Shown: piece by piece, positions 1-13,348 of the stretch
Layout: every line of letters begins with the position of its first letter
Position numbering within the stretch: the stretch's first letter is position 1
Assembly (NCBI GenBank): GCA_018389105.1
Contig: JACATO010000048.1
Span: forward strand, 248,001 to 312,000
Direction of reading: 5' to 3'
DNA: 64,000 nucleotides
DNA from: Nautilus pompilius
Lineage: Eukaryota; Mollusca; Cephalopoda; Nautilida; Nautilidae
Translations under genes and position numbers: made by a program
The notes under the pieces: generated by a model
Databases searched by the model: none
What the model was told of the DNA's origin: nothing
What the model saw: the letters and a program-made list of their open reading frames with translations, nothing else

Positions 1-1019
1 CAGAAAATATTTTGAATATTTAGGAAAAAAATGAAAAAATTCTAAATATGACTTGTAAATTGAGTTACAATAGCTAACCAATTATACATAGTGCAGATAC
101 AGATGGAAATGTTGGAAAAAAATATATATATATTATATGCATTTTATTTATTTTTAAAAAATGCTTGTATTGTTTGTGCATTAGATTATGAAAGATTTAT
201 TATTATTGTTATGCTTGCATAGTCATTTATATTTTAAATAATACGGAAAAAATATATTAAAAGATTATTTAATGAGCATTGGAAGCTTCTGAAAGTAATT
301 TTCTTTTACCTTTGAACCTAATCTTGATGTATAAATAGTAAGCATAATTTTTCTCATCAACCTCATCAGAGTTGTTTCCATCTACAGCTTTACCTTATAG
401 CTCCATTCTGTCAACTGAGATTTGCTGATAAAAAATTTGAAAATTCTGTTTGATGTAATTTGAAATCCATTGATTTACTTTGGGAAATCCATTTCAAAGA
501 ATAAGTATAAGGATTGTTAGTGACTGATCTTTTAGCATTACATTGCATAGGAAATTAGAAAATTTGTGAATGTTGTAGTGCATTAGTCATCAGTTTGATT
601 GAGACCAAATTTAAATTATTTGCCAAGAGAGCTTCCTGTTGAGAACTGAACAGACTTAGATTATTACTGAGAAATTTAAAGTTTTCAAACATTAAGAGAC
701 TTCTGGTGTTTGCCATTCTGCCTAAAAAATGTAACATTTGATGTGAAATTCAGAATATACATACATGCAGTATTGGAAATGATTGTGGAAAAACACACAT
801 GCAGGATATGCACAAATAATGAGTAAATGCAACTGAGGGATATATTTAATATATACAAAATGAATAAGTTGTACAGGTACGTTAGTTTTTGGTATGTGTC
901 TTTTGCTTGATATAAACCTGACACCTTGTTTTCATGCTCCCATACAGGTTATCAGCATATGACTGAAATTTTTTATCCAAATATCCTGCAGCACTTTTTA
1001 TAATTTATCCTAAGTGTTT
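1..1019. other. Intergenic, no feature recognised
   Basis: AT-rich sequence with stops in all frames. The only open stretches are short and have no recognisable protein similarity. Confidence 0.6.
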
Positions 1020-1840
1020 GGTTTTACTTTTTCAGTAGCCATATAATCCATATAGCTTCAGTGATGTTCATATCAGGACTTTATGCAAGCCAAGGTATTT
1101 TTGTGAATGTTCCAATATCCTCTTTACATTCTAGATAGGTTTTTCATCACAATGGTTGTATCTTTGGGATCACTGTCTTATTAGAAAATGAATCTCCACC
1201 CAATGAAATGTCTTCCTAGCTTGTACCTGTTGGCAGTCAGAATGTGTTCAATTTTATGCAAATTTCTGACACCACTGCCTGATATGTAGTCACACATTCC
1301 ACTCTAGCTGTTGTACAATGACTTATTTTGCTCTCTGGTCTATCGTTAAAAATAAATACTACTGTTGATTGTTGCCAAACAGTTCAAACTTGGACTCATC
1401 TGTAAAGAGAACCTTTTAGATTTCTTCATCCTACTGTTTTATTTCTGCTGCCCATTTCAACTTTGCTGTTTGGTTGCCTCTCAGCAAAGGTTTTCAAGCA
1501 GCTACACATCTATTGAGGCCACTTTGCATTAATGCATATCTCATTATTCTTGAAGAAATCTTAACACCCATACTCGTAGTTGAGTCATTTGCAAGGTCTC
1601 TACTGGCTCAATGTTTATCATGTAAAGAACATACCTTGAGATATTTAACATCAATTTGGAGAGTTTGGAGTTTTCTGTTAACTTCATCTTTTGTCAATGG
1701 TACTGGTTTTACATATCCTTCTCAGAGGCTTGCATATAGCTTTTCCCGAAGCATGAAGTTGGGAGCTGCAATCTGCTGCATGGAGTGGCCTTGATATTTT
1801 TTTTCCATGATCCTTCTGCAGGTGTGATACTTTTTGATTG
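1020..1840 (-). pseudogene. Tc1-type transposase fossil (minus)
   Basis: Reading the minus strand from 1,800 down, fragments in family order are visible: a second HTH part, 'KPLLRGNQTAKLKWA', then 'VLFTDESKFELFGNNQQ' (first catalytic Asp), degraded 'DPKHT'-like residues near 1,150 and 'SPDMNI' near 1,060. Frames change several times and contain stops, so it is dead. Terminal repeats are not clear. It is divergent from the next copy. Confidence 0.65.
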
Positions 1841-1931
1841 CTTACATAACAACCAATTACAGTATACTATATCGATACATGACCATACTGTGGCGCATTA
1901 TATATACACACAGTACCATGCTATTTCTTAG

Positions 1932-2939
1932 GTAATCTTGCAAAAGTACTAATGCTTGTTTTGTTTGTTTGTTTTTTTTTTCAGAATAACAACTGAATGG
2001 ATATAGCAAAGCTATGAATTTCTAATAAACATAAAATAATATTTATCTTTGAACAGCATAAGACCCAATTAAAAATAACTAGTGTAACTGGAATTTCAAG
2101 ATGTGCTTTCAAAAACCTATCAAGGAATATAAAGACATTAGTTCAGTTTCTGATAGGAAAAGGTGTACACAACCCAGAAAACTACTTAAAAAAAGATGAA
2201 TAGTACTGTAGAATTTCTTTGACAGCTATCAAGCAAGGAAATAAAGCAAGATTTGGTAGAACCCTCATGGGTTCAGGTGCATGATTCTACAGTACAAAGA
2301 TCTTTGGGACAAAGTAGACTTAAAGGATGAATCACAGTTAAGAAACCCTTTTTTACATAAAGTGAATAATGCTAAGTGGCTAAAATATACCACTCTACAC
2401 CAAAGCTGGACTTAAGAACAATGGAACAAAGTCCTTTGGTCTGTTTAATCAAAGTTTGAAATTTTGCGATTTAAGAGGAAGAATTGGAGAAGAGCATAAG
2501 GAAATGTGTCTGCATTATGGTAAAGTATGGTGGAGGTTCTTTTCAGGTTGGGGGTGTATTTCACTCAGTGATTGGTGTTGGAGATTTAGTAAAAACAGAA
2601 GGAAGTATGAACATAGCCAGGTACAAGCAGGTTCTTGTTTACCATTGTTATTCCTTCACTATTCAGTTGTATTCATTTTTGAATATGACGACAATCCAAA
2701 ACATACTGCTAAAAGAGAGTGGAGTGCTGGATATATAAGAGTGGCCTCCACAAAGCCCTGACCCTAATATTAATGGACATGTCTGGGACTACTCAGACAG
2801 AACAAAAAGTTCACAACAGCCAAAAAACCAAGGACAGACAACTGGGCAGTGCTTCGTTAGTTTGTTTTGTTTCTTTCTACAATTGAATTTATGAATAAAA
2901 TGTAGATTGCCTAAGACGTTTACTTTTGCAAGAGTACTA
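1932..2939 (+). pseudogene. Tc1-type transposon fossil (plus), shortened
   Basis: The ends share CTTGCAAAAGTA in inverted form (about 1,939-1,953 and 2,918-2,930), fitting degraded Tc1 terminal repeats. Between them the plus strand reads 'HQSWT.EQWNKVLWSV.SKFEI', 'VCIMVKYGGGSFQVGGVF', 'GVGDLVKTEGSMNIARYKQV' and 'NMTTIQNILLK', matching the DESKFEIFG ... KHGGGSVMVWGCF ... NDPKHT core of Tc1 transposase. The first catalytic Asp reads Val (WSV) and the second is shifted out of its motif. The element is about 1.0 kb instead of about 1.6 kb and lacks the N-terminal HTH. Confidence 0.72.
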
Positions 2940-3005
2940 TGGAAACCTTTATATATACTTTAACTGATAATCTGTAATATTTCCTTATCTATGAAACTGT
3001 CTCTG

Positions 3006-4365
3006 ATTACACTGGACAACAATGATTTTGCCACCGGAACACTATCATGCTTGCTTTGTAGTATTTTGCACAATGATTTCAAATCTGAAATCCGTTTTTC
3101 TCTAGGACATCATGTTTTTTAGTTATGGAATGTGATTGATGAATGGAGGTTATTCATAGACTGTAGCAAAGTAAGCCTTAAAGCTGTGCTGTTACATCAT
3201 GGTAACCAAAAACCTTTGGTTCCTATAGCTCATGCAGTTGGCTTGAAAGAGACACTAGTCGATGGAACTCCTTTTGAAAGTGACGAGTTATTCGGATCAT
3301 AAATGGAAAATTAAAATTTGTGGTGATCTCAAAGTTATTTCTCTCCTCGGATTGCAGCTAGGGTACACAAAACACGTGTTTCTTGTATCTTGGAACAGCT
3401 GTGATGATGCCAACCATTACACTTGAAAAGATTGGCCTATGCGACAGATACCTATAGTTGGTAGGTACAATGTGCAACATATGCCATTGGTAGACCCTCA
3501 CAAAATCTACCTTCTGACTTCATATCAAACTCAGCCTTATGAAAAACTTTATTAAAGCCATAGATAAAAACGGTGATGGCTTCAAGTACCTAAGAGAAGT
3601 TTGGTGCTGACAAAAGTGAAGCTAAACTCGAAGGAATTTTTGTGGGACCCAAAATTCAAGAACTCGTGTATGATGATGGGTTCAAAAAATAAGCTGAATC
3701 CATTGGAGTCTGCAGCATTGGAAGCATTTATTTTAGTTGTACAGAACTTTCTTGGCAAATATAGAGCTGAACACTATGCTAAGTATGTGGAAAACATGAT
3801 AATGGTATATCAGCAAATTGGAGCCAGGATGTCTAAAGATGCATTTTCTGCATTCGCATCTTGATTTTTTCCTACCAATCTAGGGGTTGTCAGTGATGAA
3901 CATGGTGAAAGGTTCCACCAAGACACAAAGGTGATGCAAAGTAGATATCAAGGCAAATTCAATCCAAACATGATGGGTGATTACTGTTGGTTCCTCCAAA
4001 GGGAGACTGATATCTCACATAAGCACAAGAAAGTGTCTGAAACATTTTTGGACATTTGGAATGTACATACTATATATGTTAAATGCATTCCATATCTTCC
4101 ATACTGCTTTTAACAGTCTTTCTCATGCAGCTGTTGTCTGATCATGGAAAATATGCTTCACATTAAACATTTGAATACCAAATATTGTTGTTCAAACTTT
4201 ATATAGTTCATATAACATAAGTCATAATATAGCGTTAGTGGTGAAATTTCTCCTCATGCATATCTAAAAAATCTGACGTCCTAGCCAAACTCTGATTTCA
4301 GATTTGAAATCAGCACCAAAAATGTAGCTAAGGTCACACACATTTTGCTCAGTGTCCAGTGTAAT
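3006..4365 (+). mobile_element. CACTG-ended DNA transposon, ~1.35 kb, with long subterminal inverted repeats
   Basis: The ends are inverted copies of ATTACACTGGACA (3,006-3,018 and 4,353-4,365). The repeat continues imperfectly inward for about 110 bp on each side, including the near-palindrome GATTTCAAATCTGAAATC (3,075-3,092) and its partner (4,294-4,311), and a shared CTAGGAC...TTTTTTAG block. If the element proper starts at CACTG (3,010) and ends at CAGTG (4,361), it is flanked by TA on both sides. CACTG termini point to the CMC (CACTA/Chapaev-like) group, but this is inferred from termini only. Confidence 0.7.
3160..4060 (+). pseudogene. Decayed gene of the CACTG element (uncharacterised TE protein)
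   Basis: Plus-strand frames carry one protein broken by small indels: IDCSKVSLKAVLLHHGN, 'PIAHAVGLKETLVDG', 'CGDLKVISLLGLQLGYTK', 'MPLVDPHKIYL', 'NFIKAIDKNGDGFKYLRE', then an intact 87-codon stretch (3,601-3,864) with KNKLNPLESAALEAF and AEHYAKYVENMIMVYQQIGA, then 'SDEHGERFHQD' and 'MMGDYCWFLQRETD'. I recall the GERFHQD...MMADYCW combination from multicopy uncharacterised proteins in arthropod genomes, but no function is established to me. At least four frame breaks make it non-functional. Confidence 0.6.
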
Positions 4366-7300
4366 TAGTAAACAAAAGACAAAATTGTGATCTTAGTCTT
4401 TACTGCATTTTATATGTTCAGTTACATTGGAAAATATTAACTCAGTTAAATCAGTGTTAGGAATTATGCTTATACAAGAGTTAGGAAACAACATAAATAG
4501 AGAAATTTGTGTAGACTGAATTTGTTCTATTAAAGTTCACTGTTACCACTTTTGTTTGCATCTAAGAATTGCTAATTTAACATTTTCAATATATTTATTT
4601 CTGTCCAAAAATTCTGTTTGACTCAAGTTTTATTTTTGAAAGGGTTAAGACAAGTTATTGATTTAATAAAAAAACAACAAATCAACATCTTATTGTTTGG
4701 TTCTTGCCCTTCCAGTTGACATACAATTGGTGATTGCCAATTACTATTGCAGACAAGGAACTTGTAATCTATTTAGGCACCAACTATAATGATTCTTGAC
4801 AGTTCATACCTGTAGGCTAGCAAACATAATTGCTACAGATTACTGCTAGCTGATTGTAAATTTAACAAAATAAATTGGTTTTTTTATATCTGTTATTATC
4901 TCCCCTGTTTGTAGACACCTGGTCTTTTGTGTCATGTTCAGTCAGTTTATAGCATTTAAGATAGTGTTAAATTCATTTGTGTAAAGCACCAGAGAAATAT
5001 TTAACAATACCACTCATCTGTGCATCTGTCATTGTGATCAAATCAAATTATTATACTCCTTGAAGAAAATTTTGAAATGCATATTTGAGGAGTTAGTTTG
5101 AGAAAATTATCTGAATATTTGGTAACATCTGCCTGCTGATAGTTTGTCAATTTACTTCAGTGATAGGATCAGTCTAACAACTACTGGATGATGAATTATC
5201 AAGTGCTAAAGCAATTGTTGTGTCCATTCAGGTAGAATCACACTGGTAATTGATTACTCAATATTTTGTACATTTAACTTTACATGTTAAGTGCTCTGTA
5301 AATGTTGTCATTGTTTTATATGAAGTTTTCACTTCTAACGGACTGTGGAGTTAGAAGAAAATATATTGTATAACCAGGATCAACAAATATGCATTTCTGA
5401 CAAGCGAATACAAAGCTTAAACTGGCACTTCAGATTTCAGCTACTCCAACATTACTTCCAACTTTCCCTGGGGCAATAAGGCATTGATATTTCAGTATAT
5501 AAATTAAATGTAGATCCACCTGTCTTAAATTCAAGAACCTGCCATGGGACAAAGTACTGTTTTGGAAAAAGAATGGGCATAATATTCTTGGAAAAACCCC
5601 ACTACTTCACTCTGTTTACTGAAAAAGAAAGACTGCCATTTTTTAAATGTTAAAACCATGAGAACACTGATTATCTGATACTGACAAAGACGTGGAGATA
5701 ACACAAATTATTTTGAATCAATTGATGTAAGAAATAATGCCTGTCTAATGAGTTTGAACAATAATTTTTTTTACATATTCCTTTAGGTTTTATTTTTGTA
5801 TCTCATTACATTATTTTTTAGAATGGCTATCTGACAGTTCAGGTTACTTTCAGTTTTGTTATCTATATGAACTGATAAACCAGCTACTTCACCTATTCTA
5901 GTTAACTGTACAGGCAGGCAAAAAATAACCACCCAACATAACTTTTAAAATATCTGATTAGGAAAAGAATATTGAATATACATGACTTTTTTTAAAAACA
6001 GTTTTCATTACATTGTAGATAACTTTATTACATATTTTGGCTATTTAGAATTTCTACGAATTTATAAAATATCAAAATTAATTATAAAAGAGATGTCTAT
6101 CAGATATATGATTTTACTTTTGCCTTTAAAACAGTTCAGTTCCTAATTTTCTTAATGCAATTATGTTGACTTATCTAGTAAACTCAGATATTTACATTTC
6201 ATTGCACGACAATCAGAGTTTACTGGACCAACATTTTGGCTTTTCTAAAATTGTTTGATCTCTTTTTCATTAGATTTACACTGTATTTAATTTTCTTTAT
6301 TTCTTTCTGCATTTGCGATGTTTTTCTGAAGGAATTAGAATTTGTACGTTATCAGAGATTGGGTGATTTCAGGCAGAATTGTTATCAGTAAAAGAAAGTA
6401 AGTCTGGTTATGATTCTCAATTTCTGTAAAGCTTTGGTGAAGTTAAAATATATCCTGTTTTTTAAAAAAATAATACCAAACATTTCACTGGTCAGAGTAT
6501 CTATGAACAGAATACAAATTACAAACCTAAAGATTGAATTATGTTGCTCGTTAAATTTCCAGTATTTGATTTGCCACGTACAACATTTTCTCACATTATA
6601 ATTGTTTCTTTAATGTATATTTGGTCTTGACATTGTAGCATTCACTTTTAGGGAACTAATCCATTTGGTAGTACTTTTGGTAAATACAACACTTTTAGTA
6701 AATTTAGTAAAAGTTATGAAGAACTTGTATTTTTTGTCTTCACATGCTTTTATTGGACTATTTAAAAATTCGTGCCCTGTTTGACTAAGTGGTAAGGGAG
6801 GGTGCAGTAATTTCAAATAGGAGATACTAGGTTTTTTAGCCACTGAAGTTTGTTTCTCCATTCTAATTTGGATTTTTCAAGCTATAATTTTAATGGTAAT
6901 ATATTACACATGCATTCTTAAGAAGACAGCTTTTTTTTCTCTTATCTAAAATTTAATTTGCTTTCAAATGTCCAACCTTATCTGTTTAATCTTTATCACC
7001 TGGCAATGAAACAATTTTAAAATGTATAAGTCTGATTTATCTTCAGATTGTCTATCTTTCACTGAGAAACTTTCAAAAACTTCTTGTCGTGTAATCTTGC
7101 TCCTCCATAGTGTACTGACCTCATGTGTACACCGAGTGCTTGAATACCCTCTTATTGGAAGGGCTGTGTTTTGATGTCAAATACAAACACTGTGAACTCT
7201 CCCTAGGCTGGGTGTGTAATTTGTTGTTACTTGATACAAAGATATTCACTGCAGTTCAGAAACATAGGATGGATTTTATAAATTAAATAGCAACAAACAT

Positions 7301-8943
7301 TCTCCCTGTTGGCCTGACAACCTTGGAAGCTATCATGACAGTTTTTAGTCTTAGATGTCTAGTTGATAAAATGAAAGCTTAAGTAATTCCAAGGTTTTTG
7401 CTGATATGGCTACAGTTTCTGCTATATCACACACAATCCTCTCCAACCCTTTTTAAAAGTCATTTATGAGATAACAGCAATCATGAAATGTACAGTATGA
7501 ACAAATGGTGTAGAGGACATGGAAAAACTTTATCATATGTCAAACATATAAATAATTAATAATGATGATATTGTGCTGCAGAAATTTTAGTATTATAACT
7601 TAATAAAATTAATCTTAATTTTAAAAGAGATTTTGTGTGATATGTATGTGTAAAATGTGGCTAGGGGCATGTGTATATTTTTCTGTTCGGAGCAGGAGTG
7701 CCAAAGTTCCAACTTGGGATGGAACTCTGGTGTTTGCCATAGTTATGGCCTTGCCATCATGTGCTTGCTCTCTAGTAGGGAACCTGTAATCTGGTGAAAA
7801 CCCTAGTTCCTAGGGTGGAGATACTTTGATTTTTTTACTTGTGCGGTTAAGTATGTTTATGGGCGTGCATGTTTAACTTCTTTCAGTAGGGAGTGGATAA
7901 TCAAATCCACATGTGGTTTGGGGTGAGGTACCAGACCTGAGTATTGCAACATAGGTGGTTTTAATGATTCCCAATTTGTGGCTGAGGACCATGCTAGTGA
8001 TTGGTCCCCCAGCTAAGGAGCCTCTCATACAAGCTCCCAGGCATTTGGACTCTAACCCCTAGGACAAGAGAAAAAACTTGGTCAGAGACCAGAGTGCACC
8101 ATGATCTAAGCAAAGGCCAAAATGAGAGATTTGCAGTTTTAAATAATGTTTTCTTTACACAGATAACTTCTAAAGGTGTCCTAAAATTCTTTATGTAGGT
8201 TGATTTATTTCCATGCATAATTCAACTGAATAATTTTGTTATATATCTAATTCTTATTACTAGTTTTCATTGCATGTTTGATGAATTTTTAAAAAGTACC
8301 AATATCAATAAATTAATTTATTTTATTATTTATTTGTCTTATTAATGCAAGCAGTTTCACTTTCAAGACTGTTAGGTGTTTATTTAATTTGAACTGACAA
8401 AGGAATGCAAACAATCATTAGACTATTCCAATCAAATTTAATCTGAACTAAGTTGATCTGATGAGCAATTTGTGTTATTAATCAATCTTAATTTTTATTC
8501 ACAATTTAAAAATAGAAGTCCAAGATTTTAGTGTTTTTGAAATATATTAGCTTTTAATAAAGCATATAAATAGTGGGCCATATTTCTAAAGAATTATTAC
8601 CATTATACAACTAAAAAATACAAATATGAGCAAGCAGCTTTAGTAACAGTCACAGTTTAGAGGGTTCTAGAAGGTTAACATTTGATGCTCTTTTTTAAGA
8701 TGACATAATGCCATTGTTTATCTGTAGCAAGTAAGAAGCTTTGCTTTTATTTTTTAAATGTTTTTCTGGCATAATCAAGTATTTAACTACTGTATATATT
8801 GCATAAAATAAACATTTTTTAAAAAATCACCAGTGACTTTAAACAGTATTTTAATTTCTGTTGATGATTTTCAATAAGTGTAAATCCAATCTTGAAAATA
8901 TGGTTGCTCTGGGAGTTAATTTTCTTAAGAACTCATAACCATT
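4366..8943. other. Intergenic, mostly featureless
   Basis: AT-rich, without a convincing gene. A less AT-rich patch at about 7,660-8,110 (near-repeats such as 'ggtagggaacc' and 'ccctagttcc') may be an old repeat copy, but I could not match it to another locus in the window. Confidence 0.5.
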
Positions 8944-9004
8944 CAGATTCTTTGTGGTTTGAACTGATAACTACAGCACATGCCACCTAGCAACTGACAA
9001 AGCA
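8944..9004 (+). repeat. Dispersed repeat, copy 1 (possible tRNA-SINE B-box region)
   Basis: Shares an extended match (CAGATTCT...GGTTTGAACT.ATAACTA.AGCAC.TGC.ACCT...AACTGA) with 23,911-23,966. GGTTTGAAC resembles a Pol III B box, so a tRNA-derived SINE is possible. No A box was identified. Confidence 0.4.
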
Positions 9005-10839
9005 ACTTTTCGGATTGGCTAACAGGTTATTATGGTTGGTGCTTCATCAATTACTACTTGATGGGTACCAGAGTCACTCATGAGTTCAAAGCAGAAAGAA
9101 TCTGTACGATTATATACAAAAACTGATTTCTACCTTTTTTAATTAAGAGAATAAAAGTTACTCTTATGCTTGCTTTGTTTTAGTATCATCTTTACAAATT
9201 ATTCAAATCAGCTGCTTTGTTAACCTTATTAATTTTATTTATTTAATTTAAATAAAGAGGTAATCATAACATATCAACTGTTTTCCACATATGTTACTGA
9301 AAACAAACTAAAAATTTGTAGTCAAATACTGAGTAGCTCTGTTTGGGGTAGAATCTTCTGCTATTATTTTGAAATCTGCTGAATTGAATTTAAACACAGG
9401 ACATATGGCTCATGCATATGTTCAAAGGTTCAGAAAACTGTTTAGCTTATAGTTTTCTTATATAAATTTTTTTTCTTATGTGCTGCTCTGAAAGAAAGAA
9501 ATATCTATCTTGCCATCTGATATCCTGACTTAGTTTTCTAATGCTTCAGATGTACACAAAGACTGAGATTAACGTTCATGTAGGAGGTATTGCCAAGTAA
9601 AACCTTCTATAAATACCAAGCAGACATCCGGTTTAGTTTCATCAAACTCATTTCCAATTTGTGTGATTGAGGAGTCAGTGTTCTATGAAACAAATGACTA
9701 GGAGGTATCTATAAGACCAGTATCAATCTAGTCATAGCAATGTATCTACAGCCATCAGACAGAGCTGGTCAAAACAAATTGGTTATGAAGTTGTGGCTGC
9801 CATTAGGCTGGCATTATTTTCTCCAATTGAAGGAGCGTCTTTTCTCCCATGTGATGCTGATGACTAAGATGTCTGGAATCAGAAATCAATCTCTGGCTTC
9901 TCTACGTCAAGATGTAGTTATTTCTGACTTGTAGACAAACCAACATCTTGCACAATTTGGTGAAAGAGAATTAACTAAGTAAAATGACTTTTCCCCGTTT
10001 TCCTGAAAGACAAGGGAAATTGGTCACTAGCTTGATATTTGATGTTGTAGCCATAATTCCTTTTGGGGTTAATAATATTAAATTGGTTTTTGCTTCAATT
10101 TCTTCACATGCCGCCAAGCCAGAGAAGTCCGTTTTGAACTGCAGGGACCTTTATTGATGCCTGTCTGCAGTAAAATCATTGGAAATTTGTAGAGACAGAT
10201 AATTGAATTTTATCTCAGGCTATGGAGTATGAACAGTATTTACAAATTGGAAAATGGTTGTAGCTCTTTGGAAGTGATACTAATTGGTTTGGTGCTGAAA
10301 TCTGTTGCCAAGAACAATGAAAAACCTTTTGGAAAAAAAATTTTTTTTGCTCTTATTGCATTATAAAATATCATAACAATTAAATTTAGTTAAATTATTC
10401 GTAGCTTTGTAAGTAAAACATTTTATCATTAGCTTAATTATTATTATTCTTGTTTTATGTGATTTTGTTGATATGATAGAGTAGAAGTTTCTATCTTATG
10501 TAAAATATCTTGAAATAAAAATAATTCACAAAATCAGTGAAAGGTTAATGCTGCTGTAGCTATAACTAACTGGGAAAAGTGAGTTGGTTAAAATAACGAG
10601 CAAAAATAAAAATGAGATTTAATTTTCAATATTACGCTAGTTTCCAAATTTAAATTCTGAGAACAGTTTATTGTGCGCAAAAACTTATTTTTAAAGTAAT
10701 ACCTTATGTAAGTTTCATCAGACCAAACTAGTAAAACATTTTTGTTATTATAATTATTTATTTATTTATCAAATCAAACATATTATGAGTTAAGCATTAT
10801 GATTAGAATTTCTGAATACCAATTTTCTTTCTATTTTAA
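9005..10839. other. Intergenic, nothing recognised
   Basis: AT-rich. The stretch 9,540-10,330 is somewhat less AT-rich and may be a decayed repeat, but neither strand gave a recognisable protein. Confidence 0.45.
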
Positions 10840-12068
10840 TACATGCCTTTGGGCTCATAAGGCCAAATACTTTTTCTCCAGTTTCATCTTCTCTACCATC
10901 TGTCTCCATGTAGTTGATTAACCAATTCTCCTACTTTCTGGACACCAAGTCAATGCTGTTGCAATACTTATCTTTTTCCTTCCACAATATGTCCATTGTA
11001 TTTCCAAAATCTGTATTTCCACCACCTGGTGCATTTGATTATTTCCTCATCTGAAACTTTATAAGGCCACTACATTTTTATGATTTTTCTCAAATATTGG
11101 AATTGAAATTTATCTAATTTTCTTGTCTCCTTTGTTCATTTTATTTCATAACCATATAATAGCATTGAATTATAGTCTCATCCTTGTCTTTAATATGTAA
11201 ACAGTTGAATTTCATATCTTATTACTTCTTAAATGATGACTTCACTTTCCCTACTTTTCAAACTACCTTCTTCACCACCTTGTTTGCTTTCTTGTGCACC
11301 TAAATATGTGAATTTCTCAATTCCTTTCATTTGTATTCATAAACTTTTATTGGTTTATTACTCATTTTTGTTTTTTTTTTATATATAGTTTTTCCTCTTG
11401 ATGCATAATGGTTTAGTCTTGCTTTTTTTTTTCCTGCATATGTTCTTGAAACAAAATAGCATTGCTGCATCACCAACAAAATCCAAGTCTTCCAACCAAG
11501 TTGTTGTCACCTATCTGATACCTACATCACCTATTTCCAGTCTTTTTCATTACTCAATTCATCACAAGCAAAAAAAAAGAAAAGAAACTTCTTACATGAC
11601 ATCATACTTTTGCTTAATTCTACCTTTTACTTGAAACCATTCAGCTTTTCTCCATCATCAGAAAACAGTGCATTTGCATTCCTTATCCATTACTCGAACC
11701 ATTCTTATTATTTTTTGTTGGATATAGCATGATATATTTTCTAAAGATTCTCCATGTGTTTGGAATTAAAAGCCTTCTCAAGATCTACAAAATTTATATA
11801 CAACAAAACTTACCATTCTACAGACTGCTTTATTATGTTGTGCAAGATGATAAATCTATTTCTCAATGCTCTTCCCTAGACTGAATCATGCCTATTCTTT
11901 TATTACTTACTCAAATTATGATTCTTCCAAATATTTTACTAGGAACTGAGAGTAATGTTATTTCTATTGATCTGCCATGTACTGTTACATCACCCTTTTT
12001 GATTTTGACTATTAGACTCTGTCTCAATCCTTTTTTTGTCCCATGTTAACCTAAACAACTCTTTCAAA

Positions 12069-12479
12069 CAGTCCCAGCAGCATGGGCGGGCATTGTGGGT
12101 CTGGGCCCGCCCACTGAGTCATCTGTGCCCACCCTCAATGTAACAACCCCCTCATTTTATGCTAAGCGGCCCAGTCCGCCCTTGTAAATCTCTCATTGGG
12201 CCTATAGCCGAGCTGGCTAGTGTGCATCTAGCTGAAGTCACTGACCAGTCCTTGTGACTACCACAGGCATTGTGGTGTGAGTCTTTTAGTTGCAGCCCTC
12301 ATTGGCATTAGCCAATGGGAGCGCGGCTCGATTGCACATCAGACCTACTGTGGTAACAGTTCAAGTTCTGGCCCCTGTCTTTCTATTATGATTTTTCTTA
12401 TGTTGTGTTAAAAATTTCATTGTACCCCCCCCGAGAAAATTTAATGCCCGCCAGGAATTTGTTTCTCCTGCCGGGTCTG
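12069..12479. mobile_element. hAT-type MITE, 411 bp, nested in LINE
   Basis: A GC-rich island in the AT-rich LINE. It starts CAGTCCCAGCAG and ends CTGCCGGGTCTG, inverted copies matching at 10 of 12 bases. It is flanked by 8-bp direct repeats ctttcaaa (12,061-12,068) and ctttcaag (12,480-12,487), 7 of 8 identical. CAG...CTG ends plus an 8-bp target duplication are hAT hallmarks. GGCGGGCATT recurs inverted near both ends. No transposase. Confidence 0.78.
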
Positions 12480-13348
12480 CTTTCAAGCAAACTTCTGTTG
12501 TATGTTGATCTGCTTTCAGTAGCTCTCCAGCAATTCCATCTTTGCTCCCAACATTTCAGTTTTCATCAGTTTTAGTACAACCTTGATTTCCATTCCACTA
12601 GTATATTCAGTCTTCTATAACTCCACATCCAGATTTTGCTAATGTTACTGAGTTTTCAGATATTTTTCTATTTAATATTTTTTTCAAGATGTTCTTTCCA
12701 CCTCTCCCTTTTTTATAAGTTCCTCTGTTAATCACCTTCATCTGTGTCTTATTAAATTTACTGTTTTCCTGTAGTTACTAAGTATTTTTGTAACATCATA
12801 CACAACATGTTTTATATTTTTCTAGTCTCTGCTTCATTAGCCAGTTGCTCTGTCCAATTCCTATCTATTTGCATATTTTCCTCCCAATCCTCTTCTTGGT
12901 AATCATCTTGTAATTTATTGATTCTTAAATTTCTTTCTTTTTTATCTGATTCCCATGACTCTCCATTTATCCAGCCCCCCCCCTCTACCCTAGTACTACC
13001 TTGGCTGTTTCTTTATGCACATTTTCTATTTTCTGCCATTTCCTCCCAACTTTATCCTGTATTTCTTTATTGTTTTGCAATACTTCAAATCTTAACATCA
13101 CTGAAGAACTTTTAATGTTGTGTTGTTCCAGTTTCACAACATCAAATCTGCTGCTATTTTCTTTACTTTTTTTTTTTTTGTAGTTTTTACTCTTATTTTT
13201 GTTCATGCTAAATGATGATCACATGGCTTTTGTTCAGTATTGATATTCTGTGCTGTCAGGTAACCAGTACATGGCTAATTTAATTTTGAGTTCCACAGCA
13301 ATGTCCATACTTATTTACATATGCAATGAAGGTACCTATTATCTAAAG

